Assembly (NCBI RefSeq): GCF_003054225.1 | Contig: NZ_QBKQ01000001.1 | Coordinates: forward strand, 496,001-560,000 | DNA length: 64,000 nt | Source of the DNA: Christiangramia gaetbulicola | Lineage (GTDB): Bacteria > Bacteroidota > Bacteroidia > Flavobacteriales > Flavobacteriaceae | Reading direction: 5' to 3' | Part shown: piece by piece, positions 54,320 to 62,538 of the stretch | Numbering within the stretch: position 1 is the stretch's first letter | How the letters are laid out: every line of letters starts with the position of its first letter | Translations under genes and position numbers: made by a program | The notes under the pieces: model-generated | What the model was told of the DNA's origin: nothing | Seen by the model: the letters and a program-made list of their open reading frames with translations, nothing else | Database searches by the model: none

Positions 54320-54952
54320 TTAAGTGATACTATACTTGATTTCTCTTGCTTTGGTATAGGCTTCCCAACCTTCCTTTGCTGCATAAGGTACAATGAGCAG
54401 TGCCGCGACAGGATCTGCCCACCACCAGCCCAGCCAGTTTACCAATAGTAAACCGGCAAGAACAACTACGGTTTGGTATAGGCAGATAAAGGTATCTTTG
54501 GCATCGGCAAGTAAAGCTGGGCTGTCCAGCTTATGTCCATATTTTCTTTTGAAATAGATAAGAATGGGATTGATGATTAGAGAAATAATTAAAATGATTA
54601 ATCCCATGGTACTCCAACTTGCAGTTTCCTGACTAAGGAGTTTTGTGATTGAATCATAAGAAATGAATATGCAGACCAACGTAAATGATACTGCAATTAC
54701 ATAAAGCGTGATCTTCTTGCGTTTTTTGACTTTTTCTTCGTCAATGCCCTTGAGCTCGCCGTGCAGCCGCCAGCCTAATGTGGCCGCACTTATCACTTCT
54801 ATTGTACTGTCCAGTGCCCATCCTATAAGAGCAGAACTATTGGCAGTTATTCCTGCAATTAGAGATACTATTACTTCAATGGTATCATAAATGACATTCC
54901 ATATTTGAAGCGTTCTTGCCTTTTTTAAATCGTTTTTTCTTTTTGTTTCCAT
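54320..54952 (-). CDS. Cation transporter of the CDF superfamily, transmembrane part only
   Basis: A 210-residue protein with five or six membrane helices. Helix 1-2 region SLIAGITANSSALIGWALDSTIEVISAATLGWRL has a Asp/Glu pair in the CDF helix-2 position; the later helix has LLADAKDTFICLYQ with an Asp pair and no His-rich loop. The usual cytoplasmic C-terminal domain is missing, so it is a short member. It would export divalent metal together with the other cargo genes. Confidence 0.82.
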   Translation of the reverse strand: METKRKNDLKKARTLQIWNVIYDTIEVIVSLIAGITANSSALIGWALDSTIEVISAATLGWRLHGELKGIDEEKVKKRKKITLYVIAVSFTLVCIFISYDSITKLLSQETASWSTMGLIILIISLIINPILIYFKRKYGHKLDSPALLADAKDTFICLYQTVVVLAGLLLVNWLGWWWADPVAALLIVPYAAKEGWEAYTKAREIKYSIT

Positions 54953-55029
54953 AAGCTGATTTTGGTAATCTCCATACTATATAGTTCCATTTTCACCTTT
55001 TTTTTAAATGCTTCCTTCCTCTTCAAAAA

Positions 55030-55455
55030 TTAAACACCACTACATTTCTCACATATTCCCTTTACTACCAGGTTTACATTTTCTGCCATATATCCCTCTG
55101 GCAGGTTAATATGTGGAATCTTATGATCGGTCAAACAAACAGTTTCATCACAATTATTGCAATGAAAGTGGATATGTAAGTCCTGTTCTACTTCGCAATT
55201 ACAATCACTTTCACAGAGCGCATATTTTGGTATGCCTGTGCCATCATCTATTTGATGCACAATGTCCTTTGTTTCAAATGTGCGTATTGTTCGAGATAAT
55301 GTAGCCCGGTCCGCTTTTCCAAAAGCATTTTCAATTTCGGTAAGGGTTACGGCCCTGTCTTTTTTGGCCATAAATTTATAGATCAGGATACGCATGGCTG
55401 TTGGCCGAACTTCGTGTGCCTCTAAATTTTTTTCGATATCACTCATTTCCATCAT
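55030..55455 (-). CDS. Fur-family transcription regulator
   Basis: A 141-residue regulator: winged helix (about 10-80, RPTAMRILIYKFMAKKDRAVTLTEIENAFG) and a metal/dimer domain with HIHFHCNNCDETVCL (about 93-107) and a CEKC pair at the C-terminus, the structural Zn site. It probably controls the metal-efflux genes around it. The start may be Met1, Met2 or Met4 (55446); the longest form overlaps the PII gene by 17 bp. Confidence 0.88.
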   Translation of the reverse strand: MMEMSDIEKNLEAHEVRPTAMRILIYKFMAKKDRAVTLTEIENAFGKADRATLSRTIRTFETKDIVHQIDDGTGIPKYALCESDCNCEVEQDLHIHFHCNNCDETVCLTDHKIPHINLPEGYMAENVNLVVKGICEKCSGV

Positions 55456-55795
55456 TATTTAATCCAGATCGATTCAAAGATTCTCCGGTTTTTATTCGGA
55501 AGGCATCTTCAATATCTGAAAGATAAATAATTCCATCACCGGGTTCAGTTGTTTTTGCATTCTCAAGTATAATATCGATTGCTGATTGTGCTTCTTCATT
55601 TTGACATACCAATTCTAACTTTACCACCGGGCTGTCGGTTACACGAAAATCCAAAGAAGGCGACGCGCCTTTTGCTTTAAATGCCCCGGTACCTTCCCCC
55701 TGGGACAGCGTCATACTTTTGAATCCGCTTTCGCTAAGGGATTCTATCACTATTTGAACCCGTTTTGGTTTTATAAATGCTTTTATTTCTTTCAT
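55439..55795 (-). CDS. PII-like signal protein of a metal-efflux operon
   Basis: A 118-residue GlnB/GlnK-fold protein (EIKAFIKPKRVQIVIESLSESGFKSMTLSQGEGTG start, and DGIIYLSDIEDAFRIKTGE at the end as in PII). The T-loop region is short and acidic and lacks the uridylylated Tyr. It lies in an efflux operon next to a CzcB/CzcA pair, the setting of the PII-NG group; that group assignment is from context. It may sense a nucleotide or metal and control the pump. Confidence 0.88.
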   Translation of the reverse strand: MKEIKAFIKPKRVQIVIESLSESGFKSMTLSQGEGTGAFKAKGASPSLDFRVTDSPVVKLELVCQNEEAQSAIDIILENAKTTEPGDGIIYLSDIEDAFRIKTGESLNRSGLNNDGNE

Positions 55796-55896
55796 CGCTG
55801 TTTTATTAATTCTTTATTAAGGATGAACCCTCTGGAACTTTAATTAAGACAAACATTTTACAGAGAGCCCATCCATCTAAATTTTTAAAATTCTAT

Positions 55897-57120
55897 TTAA
55901 TGACCATGGGAATTTTGGCTTTTCTGCATTTCAGATACCAGGTAATAGGCATTATCATAAGCAACTAAAGTACCTTCTGGAAGTGGCTCCAGGAGTTTAA
56001 TTTCAACCCATCCATCTTCATTTATCCCTGTCCTTACCTGTATCGGTTTTAATTCCCATTCTGTTTTACCTTCTTCCTGATGTTTTTGAGCTGTAAAGAT
56101 GTAAGGATTTCCCTCTTCTTCTATCACTGCCTCTTCAGGTAGAGCAGGCACTGCTTCTTCTCCTGTCCGAATTTTTCCTTTAATATACATCCCCGGAATA
56201 AGATAATCTTCTTTGTTTTCTATTTCTGCATGAACATGCACCGCTTTGGGATTTTGTTCAAATTGCTTCCCTACAGAATATATTTTTCCTGTGAGATTGC
56301 TACCGGGAACTGACTCCAGGGTAAAAGAAATCTTTTGACCTTCTTTAACCTTATAAATATCTTTTTCAAAAACCATTAGATCGGCATGAACGTGCTCATT
56401 ATCAACTACCATGAACATGCTGGTTTGTGGTTCTACATATTGGCCAATTTGCACCTTTACTTTTTCAATATAACCTTCTATAGGGCTTACTACCGGGATA
56501 TATTCATACAGGGTGCCATTTCTTACCTGGGAGGCTCCCAAGTTTAACTGTCTTAACTGGGATTCGTAACCACTTACCTCTCCCTTTACCGACTGAAAAT
56601 CTGCCTGTGTTTGTTGAAATGACTTTCCAGAACCTACTTCTGCCTCGTATAATCGCTTCTGTCTTTCAAATTCCTTTTCCAAAAACTGCATACGGTTATA
56701 GGCGTTAATATATTCCGTTTGTATTTTCGTCAAATTGGGATGAGATAGATACGCCAGTACCTGACCTTTATTTACCTTATCACCTTCAATAACTTTTATC
56801 GAATTAATATTCCCCCCTAAAACGGCAGTAACCGTAGCTTCATATTGCGGCGGCACTTCCAACTGCCCATTGGCTTCCACTATTCCTGATAATGCTTTTT
56901 TAGGTAAGGTATCTACTTTGATTCCCAGACTATTAAATTTCAATTCTGAGAGATGAACCGAACGCATGCCACCTTCTTCTCCTTGAGATTTGTCTTCATT
57001 CATAGTTGGATTTTCAGTTTCTAGAGAAACAGCTTCTGATGTTTCAGAATTTTCTTTACACCCAAAGAACAGACTCAATGATAGGGCAAGCATTAGAATA
57101 TTTATTGATCTTTTATTCAT
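55897..57120 (-). CDS. czcB: Periplasmic adaptor lipoprotein of the RND metal pump (CzcB/CusB-like)
   Basis: A 407-residue membrane-fusion protein. Lipoprotein signal ends at Cys21 (SLFFGC). Lipoyl-type barrel halves surround a coiled-coil hairpin (about 140-200, SHPNLTKIQTEYINAYNRMQFLEKEFERQKRLYE). The adaptor end is near EEAVIEEEGNPYIFT. A His-rich tail (NSHGH) may bind metal. It couples the RND pump to the outer-membrane channel. Confidence 0.92.
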   Translation of the reverse strand: MNKRSINILMLALSLSLFFGCKENSETSEAVSLETENPTMNEDKSQGEEGGMRSVHLSELKFNSLGIKVDTLPKKALSGIVEANGQLEVPPQYEATVTAVLGGNINSIKVIEGDKVNKGQVLAYLSHPNLTKIQTEYINAYNRMQFLEKEFERQKRLYEAEVGSGKSFQQTQADFQSVKGEVSGYESQLRQLNLGASQVRNGTLYEYIPVVSPIEGYIEKVKVQIGQYVEPQTSMFMVVDNEHVHADLMVFEKDIYKVKEGQKISFTLESVPGSNLTGKIYSVGKQFEQNPKAVHVHAEIENKEDYLIPGMYIKGKIRTGEEAVPALPEEAVIEEEGNPYIFTAQKHQEEGKTEWELKPIQVRTGINEDGWVEIKLLEPLPEGTLVAYDNAYYLVSEMQKSQNSHGH

Positions 57121-57140
57121 ATCGTTTTTCTTTCTTAGTT

Positions 57141-60100
57141 TTAGTTTGATTCTGTGAGGTAATATTCGAGCTGATAACGACTATCGAGATAATCATCAAA
57201 AGCACTCCATGCGTTTACCTCGATTCTAATAGCATCTCTTATATTTTGAAGGAAGGTTACGTAATCTATAGCACCTTCCTTAAATGCCAATACTGATCCT
57301 TCTTGTTGCTCCTTAGCCAAGGGAAGCGCTTCATCCCTATAATAATTCCATGAGTTTCTCCATTTTATGAATTCTTCTCGCATATTTTTATAGGCAGTTT
57401 CGAGCTCGAGTTTATCCTGGTAAAAATTTTGCTCTGCAATCTTCCGATTTACTTGTGCTTCCTGAGTACGGCCTAACTCAGGTCCAAAGAATAACGGAAT
57501 TTGAATTCCGATTTGATATTGGAAGAAACCCGATTGTCCATTAATTTCCTGCCTGGCATACTGACCCTGAAATTTGGGTAGAAATTCAGATTTTCGTTCT
57601 CTGGTAACCGCTTTTGCAACATTCACTCTCTGTCCTGAAACTTCAAGAGCCGGATGCGATTTGAGCGAATCTATCAGAAAGTTTAAAGGTTCATCTAATG
57701 CTTGGGAAGGTAAATCTGGCACATCATAGATCGTATCACTAACAAACCATAAATTTAAACGCTGTAATGATCTCAGGTAATCTCTATAAGCTTGTTCTAA
57801 CTGTATTTTCACCTCATTCCCCTGATTTGAAGTAGCAAGATACTCCAGTTTAGAGGTAGCTTCTGTTTCATACCTGATTCGTGCAGCTCTTTCAATGTCT
57901 TCAAAAATTGAATCCATTTTCTTATATACCCGATACCTCTTTTTACTTGTATAAACTGAAGCCCAGGCCCTGCTTACTTCACGTTCCACTTCTAAGGTAT
58001 TTAGTTCTAAAGCATTTTCAGCAAGTGCCACCCTTTCTTTTTGCAATTTTAACCGAGGGGCAATTCCAAAAACATCTATGCCTTGTTGTTGAACACCAAT
58101 TTGAGTATAGATCCCATCAGAACCATTTCCTACCTCTTCTTTTCCTGTAAAGATTTGGGTATTCCCAAAATCATAGGCAGTTTTACGCAGTACTTCTTCG
58201 CTTTCAATTTCAAGCTGGGCAGCTTTTAGCTGAGGAAAGTTTTTGATGGCTATTTCGCGGGCTTTTTTCAAACTTATGGTCTGTAAAGTATCCTGTAGTG
58301 GATATTCAGATGAAACAGCATCAGATTGTGCATTTACGGAAAAGGTTCCGCCTAACATCAAACCAATTATCAAAATCGTAGCTAAAGATCGCGTATTGGA
58401 AGAACCTAGATTGTTCTGTTCCTTCTTCTCACGTCTTCTCTCTACGAAGGTATATAACACTGGTAATACAACCAGCGTAAGCAAGGTAGCCGTAAGCATA
58501 CCACCTATTACAACTGTAGCAAGTGGTTGTTGAACTTCTGCACCGGCAGATGTGGAGAATGCCATTGGTAAAAAACCGAAAATATCTGTTGTTGCTGTTA
58601 ACATAATAGGTCGTATTCGTTCTTTGGTTCCTGTAAAAATTCTATCTTTTATACTGGTTACTCCCTCTTCTTTCAAAGAATTGAATCTGTTTATTAGTAC
58701 CAGTCCGTTCAAAACTGCAACACCAAACAGTACAATGAAGCCTACACCTGCTGAAATGCTAAATGGCATACCTCTTATCCAAAGGGCAAATACACCTCCG
58801 ATAGCAGCCAATGGTATCGCCATATAGATCATGATAGATTGGGAAAAAGATTTTAAGGCAAAATATAGAAGCACGAAAATCAGGAATAAGGCTATCGGTA
58901 CCACAATCACTAATCGATCTTTGGCACTCTGAAGGTTTTCGAACTCCCCTCCATAAGTAATATAATAACCTGGTGGCAATTCTAATTCCTCATCTAATTT
59001 TTGCTGGATGTCGTTCACCACAGACTCTACATCCCTTCCCCGGGCATTTACACCTACATAGGTTCTTCTATAGGTATCATCTCTTGAAATTTGCATAGGG
59101 CCCGGAACATACTCAATATCTGCTATTTCTTTTATAGGCACCTGAGTTCCGTCTGGAAGATCGATATACATACCACGCAAATCATCAATATTCTTTCTAT
59201 GATCTTCATCAAATCTCACAACTAAATCGAATCGCTTTTCACCTTCAAAAATGACCCCTGCCGTTCCTCCGGCAAATGCTGTACTTATATAATCATTGAC
59301 TTTCTGAATATCCAGTCCATATTGGGCAACTTTATCACGGTTAAATCTAACTGTCATTTGTGGGAGACCGGAGGTTCTTTCAGCATTAACATCACCAGCT
59401 CCAGGTACAGTTTGGATAATATTGGCCATTTCCTGCACTTTTTCTGACAATACCTCTAAATCCTCACCGTACAACTTAACCGCAATATCTTCTCTAACCC
59501 CTTCTAATAACTCATTAAATCTCAATTCTACAGGTTGAGTAAACACTAGATTAACACCTGTAAGATCTTCATTTAGTTTTTCCTTAATCTGTTCAATAAG
59601 CCCTTCTTTAGTTTCAGAACTTGTCCATTTATCTTTGTCCTTCTCAAGGATTAAGTACATATCGGCAATATCCATTGGCATGGGATCTGTGGGAATGTCA
59701 GCTACTCCAATTCTGGCCGTTACCGTTTTAATTTCAGGAAAGTTTTCTAAGAGTATATTTTCAATTTTTTTTGAAACTTCAATAGACTCTGTTAGTGAAC
59801 TACCTGGTCTTATTAGAGCCTGCATGGCGATATCTCCTTCATCAAGTTGAGGCACAAATTCTCCTCCCATTCGGGAAAAAAGAAAACCGGCTATCACAAG
59901 TAAAACAGCGGCAGAACCAATAACGATCAGCTTCAATTTTAAGGCTCCTTTCAACAAAGGCATGTACACCTTTTGTATTCCGCCAATTATCTTGTCACTT
60001 ATTTTTTCCAGCCAGCGTTCAAACTTTCCAAACCAGTTCTTTTTATTTTGAATTGGTTTCATGAATAAAGCCGACATCATAGGCACATAGGTAAGACACA

Positions 60101-61574
60101 AGAATATAGCACCTATCATGGCAAAACCGAAAGTGTAAGCCATCGGCTTAAACATTTTACCTTCTACCCCGGTAAGAAAAAGAATGGGTGTAAATACGAT
60201 AAGAATGATAATTTGTCCAAAAAATGCAGAGCCCATCATCGTACTTCCAGCATCATAGGCTACTTCATCCATTTTCGCCTGGTTGAATTTTATTTTTCCA
60301 GATCTAATCCGTTTTTGTATTTCATATACAGTACCCTCAATGATGATCACTGCACCGTCTATAATAATTCCGAAGTCGATTGCTCCCAAACTCATTAAAT
60401 TTGCCCAGACATTGAATTGCTTCATCAATATAAAAGCAAAAAGAAGTGATAATGGAATGGTAGTAGCAGTTATAAGACCGCCTCTTAGACTACCTAATAA
60501 TATTACTAAGGCAAAAATCACAATTAAGGCACCTTCCAGTAAATTTGTTTTAACAGTGTCGGTTGTTCGTGCTATCAACTCACTTCGATCAATGATTGGT
60601 GCTATAGTCAAACCTTCAGGTAGAGACTTCTCAACTTCAGCCATACGATCTTTCACATCCTGAATAACCGCGTTAGGATTAGCTCCTTTCAGCATCATGA
60701 TAATTCCTCCAACGGCTTCTTCCCCATCCTGGGTAAAAGCTCCATAACGTACCTGATTACCAAACTGAACATTTTCTGCAACATCACCAATCGTTATCGG
60801 GATTGCGTTTTCTGTAGTAATTGCAATTTTCTTGATGTCCTCCAGAGAACGGATTAAGCCTTCACCCCTGATAAAATTTGACATTTTATTTTTCTCGATA
60901 TAAGCCCCACCGGTATTCACATTATTTCGTGCCAGTGCCTCATAAACTTCAGAGATACTTATACCCATACTGTTTAATTTTTCCGGGTTGACTGCTACCT
61001 CATATTGTTTTATGGAGCCTCCAAAAGAGTTTACTTCCACCACACCTTCCAATAAGGTAAGCTGTCGCTTGACTATCCAGTCCTGAATAGTTCGTAGATC
61101 CATGGGGGAATATTCGGTTTCATACCCCTCCTTTGGTTTTATTGTATATTCATAAATTTGACCCAGTCCGGTTGAAATAGGTCCCATAGCAGGACTTCCA
61201 AATTTATCGGGAATGGTTTCTCCCAATTCATTAAGTTTTTCCTGTACCAGTTGCCGAGGAAGGTATGTTCCCATATCATCTTTAAAAACAATAGTAACTA
61301 CCGAAAGTCCAAAGCGTGAAATAGAGCGAATTTCTGTAACTCCAGGTAAATTACCCATCGACAGTTCTACGGGATAGGTTACAAATTGTTCAATATCTTC
61401 TGTTGCAAGATTAGGTGACTGGGTAATCACCTGAACCTGATTATTAGTAATATCTGGTACCGATCCCAGGTTAACGGTAGACATGGACCAAATACCAGTA
61501 CCTATAAGGGCTAAGGTGAGTAGTCCAATAATAAATTTATTATTAATGGAAAATGAAATGATTCTATTGATCAT
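57141..61574 (-). CDS. czcA: CzcA-type RND metal pump fused to a TolC-like outer-membrane factor
   Basis: A 1477-residue fusion. Residues 1-1045 are an HME-RND pump with 12 membrane segments; DFGIIIDGAVIIIEG (about 400-414) is close to the CzcA type (HME1, Zn/Co/Cd). After a charged linker there is a second signal-like segment (about 1062-1082, ATILIIGLMLGGTFSVNAQ), and residues 1090-1477 are TolC-like with two helix-rich halves (LKKAREIAIKNFPQLKAAQLEIES and AKAVTRERKSEFLPKFQGQYARQ). Such fusions are known in Bacteroidetes; cutting at the inner signal would release the channel part. Confidence 0.93.
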   Translation of the reverse strand: MINRIISFSINNKFIIGLLTLALIGTGIWSMSTVNLGSVPDITNNQVQVITQSPNLATEDIEQFVTYPVELSMGNLPGVTEIRSISRFGLSVVTIVFKDDMGTYLPRQLVQEKLNELGETIPDKFGSPAMGPISTGLGQIYEYTIKPKEGYETEYSPMDLRTIQDWIVKRQLTLLEGVVEVNSFGGSIKQYEVAVNPEKLNSMGISISEVYEALARNNVNTGGAYIEKNKMSNFIRGEGLIRSLEDIKKIAITTENAIPITIGDVAENVQFGNQVRYGAFTQDGEEAVGGIIMMLKGANPNAVIQDVKDRMAEVEKSLPEGLTIAPIIDRSELIARTTDTVKTNLLEGALIVIFALVILLGSLRGGLITATTIPLSLLFAFILMKQFNVWANLMSLGAIDFGIIIDGAVIIIEGTVYEIQKRIRSGKIKFNQAKMDEVAYDAGSTMMGSAFFGQIIILIVFTPILFLTGVEGKMFKPMAYTFGFAMIGAIFLCLTYVPMMSALFMKPIQNKKNWFGKFERWLEKISDKIIGGIQKVYMPLLKGALKLKLIVIGSAAVLLVIAGFLFSRMGGEFVPQLDEGDIAMQALIRPGSSLTESIEVSKKIENILLENFPEIKTVTARIGVADIPTDPMPMDIADMYLILEKDKDKWTSSETKEGLIEQIKEKLNEDLTGVNLVFTQPVELRFNELLEGVREDIAVKLYGEDLEVLSEKVQEMANIIQTVPGAGDVNAERTSGLPQMTVRFNRDKVAQYGLDIQKVNDYISTAFAGGTAGVIFEGEKRFDLVVRFDEDHRKNIDDLRGMYIDLPDGTQVPIKEIADIEYVPGPMQISRDDTYRRTYVGVNARGRDVESVVNDIQQKLDEELELPPGYYITYGGEFENLQSAKDRLVIVVPIALFLIFVLLYFALKSFSQSIMIYMAIPLAAIGGVFALWIRGMPFSISAGVGFIVLFGVAVLNGLVLINRFNSLKEEGVTSIKDRIFTGTKERIRPIMLTATTDIFGFLPMAFSTSAGAEVQQPLATVVIGGMLTATLLTLVVLPVLYTFVERRREKKEQNNLGSSNTRSLATILIIGLMLGGTFSVNAQSDAVSSEYPLQDTLQTISLKKAREIAIKNFPQLKAAQLEIESEEVLRKTAYDFGNTQIFTGKEEVGNGSDGIYTQIGVQQQGIDVFGIAPRLKLQKERVALAENALELNTLEVEREVSRAWASVYTSKKRYRVYKKMDSIFEDIERAARIRYETEATSKLEYLATSNQGNEVKIQLEQAYRDYLRSLQRLNLWFVSDTIYDVPDLPSQALDEPLNFLIDSLKSHPALEVSGQRVNVAKAVTRERKSEFLPKFQGQYARQEINGQSGFFQYQIGIQIPLFFGPELGRTQEAQVNRKIAEQNFYQDKLELETAYKNMREEFIKWRNSWNYYRDEALPLAKEQQEGSVLAFKEGAIDYVTFLQNIRDAIRIEVNAWSAFDDYLDSRYQLEYYLTESN

Positions 61575-61700
61575 ATAAAAAAATTAATTCAGTTAAACAT
61601 CTCGATATTCCCTAAGTAGAAGAAATCGATAGCGTCTTGGTCTTCAGAAAAACCGGGACTTTTGAAAAAAAGGATATAACTATCCTCTAAAAAAACTGAA

Positions 61701-62018
61701 TTAAACTTTTGGAGGATCTAAAAAGGAAAGAATAGGTTCTTCCGCTGAACTGTCAAAATGAGCAAAAGCTTTAGATGGAATTTCCACAATTAAAGGCTCG
61801 AAGTGTGAGGAACCAAAATCTACTGTGTGAACATGGCAGCAATGGCAACTACAAAATGGAGGGCATAAATCTACTACATTTTCATGTGAATGGTCGAAAT
61901 CTAAATCCTGATTAACAATTACTGTTACTTCTGAATCAGAAGTCAATTGTGAAGTATCATTATCATTACACGCTAATAAATTAAGCCCAAGTACGTAAAG
62001 AGATAATATGAGTGCCAT
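61701..62018 (-). CDS. Small Cys/His-rich lipoprotein (DUF6660-like)
   Basis: A 105-residue protein with a lipobox (LNLLAC) at the end of a signal peptide and a cluster CPPFCSCHCCHVH in the middle, flanked by several His. This looks able to bind metal, in line with its place at the head of the efflux operon. The frame extends to a GTG at 62027, but the ATG at 62018 is preferred because the -7 box ends only 5 bases beyond that GTG, so the transcript would start at about 62025. Confidence 0.75.
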   Translation of the reverse strand: MALILSLYVLGLNLLACNDNDTSQLTSDSEVTVIVNQDLDFDHSHENVVDLCPPFCSCHCCHVHTVDFGSSHFEPLIVEIPSKAFAHFDSSAEEPILSFLDPPKV

Positions 62019-62031
62019 TATTTTCACATCA

Positions 62032-62067
62032 CAAAGATAATTAAATTGGCATGCACAGGGTGTGCAA
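62032..62067 (-). promoter_or_regulatory. Promoter and candidate operator of the metal-efflux operon
   Basis: On the minus strand TATCTTTG (62039-62032) is a full -7 match. Upstream is the perfect inverted repeat TGCACA-CCC-TGTGCA (62052-62066), and a TTG (62067-62065) is 25 bases from the -7 box, longer than the usual spacing. The palindrome is a good candidate binding site for the metal-sensing regulator. Confidence 0.55.
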
Positions 62068-62188
62068 AAAATATTGTAGCCATATAAATTTCAAATGGAT
62101 GAAACCACGAGTCCTTACTACACCAATTGAAAATTCAGGGAAAACTAGTCATGAATATTCGTGAATAATTAAATAATAATAATTTTCG

Positions 62189-62213
62189 CCCCCTATTTAA
62201 CCCCCTGTTAAAA
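62189..62213. repeat. C-rich motif repeated near both island ends (right copy)
   Basis: CCCCCTAT, four bases, then CCCCCTGTT, in the same orientation as the copy at 42314-42338. It lies just inside the right end of the island. Confidence 0.6.
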
Positions 62214-62214
62214 C

Positions 62215-62250
62215 AAAAAACCCTCAACTACAAGTAGTTAAGGGTTTTTC
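62215..62250 (-). terminator. Terminator supplied by the island downstream of tRNA-Gln
   Basis: A stem of about 16 bp with one mismatch (AAAAACCCTCAACTAC / GTAGTTAAGGGTTTTT) directly after the tRNA 3' end on the minus strand, but inside the island side of the att site. Confidence 0.85.
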
Positions 62251-62269
62251 TTGTTGGCCTACTAGGGCT
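62251..62269. other. Right attachment site within the tRNA-Gln 3' end
   Basis: Right copy of the 19-bp direct repeat; bases 62254-62269 are the last 16 bases of tRNA-Gln, so integration keeps the tRNA gene whole. Confidence 0.92.
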
Positions 62270-62326
62270 CGAACCTAGACTCTTCTGGACCAAAACCAGA
62301 CGTGTTGCCAGTTACACCATAGGCCA
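62254..62326 (-). tRNA. tRNA-Gln (anticodon TTG)
   Basis: Cloverleaf read by eye on the minus strand: acceptor stem TGGCCTA / TAGGCCA (7 bp), D arm with GGTGTAACTGGCAAC, anticodon stem TCTGG / CCAGA with loop TTTTGGT (anticodon TTG, Gln), T arm CTAGG-TTCGAGC-CCTAG, discriminator A and no encoded CCA. It is the integration target of the island. Confidence 0.95.
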
Positions 62327-62343
62327 ATGCTTAAATGCGGATG

Positions 62344-62373
62344 CAAATTTAAAACAAAGTTTAGTTTACACAA
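62344..62373 (-). promoter_or_regulatory. Promoter of tRNA-Gln
   Basis: On the minus strand TTG (62373-62371), 19 bases, TAAATTTG (62351-62344): full Bacteroidetes promoter match. The -7 box is about 18 bases from the first tRNA base. Confidence 0.75.
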
Positions 62374-62538
62374 ACTTTTTATTGAAATTTTCCTGAAAAA
62401 TTTAGCCTTTATTTTTCCCTGGCCCGCTTAGTCTTCATTTTCAGCTTTTTCCAAAATAAATGCTTTTGTCTTTCGTTTTTAAAGCATTCAGCATTTTATT
62501 ATTAAATTCGCCACTTTAGTACAACTACTCTAGTATTT

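Larger units (their letters stand above)
42184..62269. mobile_element. Integrated mobilizable genomic island in tRNA-Gln, about 20 kb
   Basis: The 19-bp sequence TTGTTGGCCTACTAGGGCT occurs at 42184-42202 and 62251-62269; the right copy is the 3' end of an intact tRNA-Gln gene. A tyrosine recombinase gene starts 196 bp inside the left end. Between the copies are an excisionase-like HTH gene, replication genes, an iteron-like array, a candidate oriT, MobC and relaxase genes, and a heavy-metal efflux cargo. No type IV secretion genes are present, so it is a mobilizable element (IME) that needs a helper. The left half is clearly more AT-rich than the chromosome around it. Confidence 0.92.
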
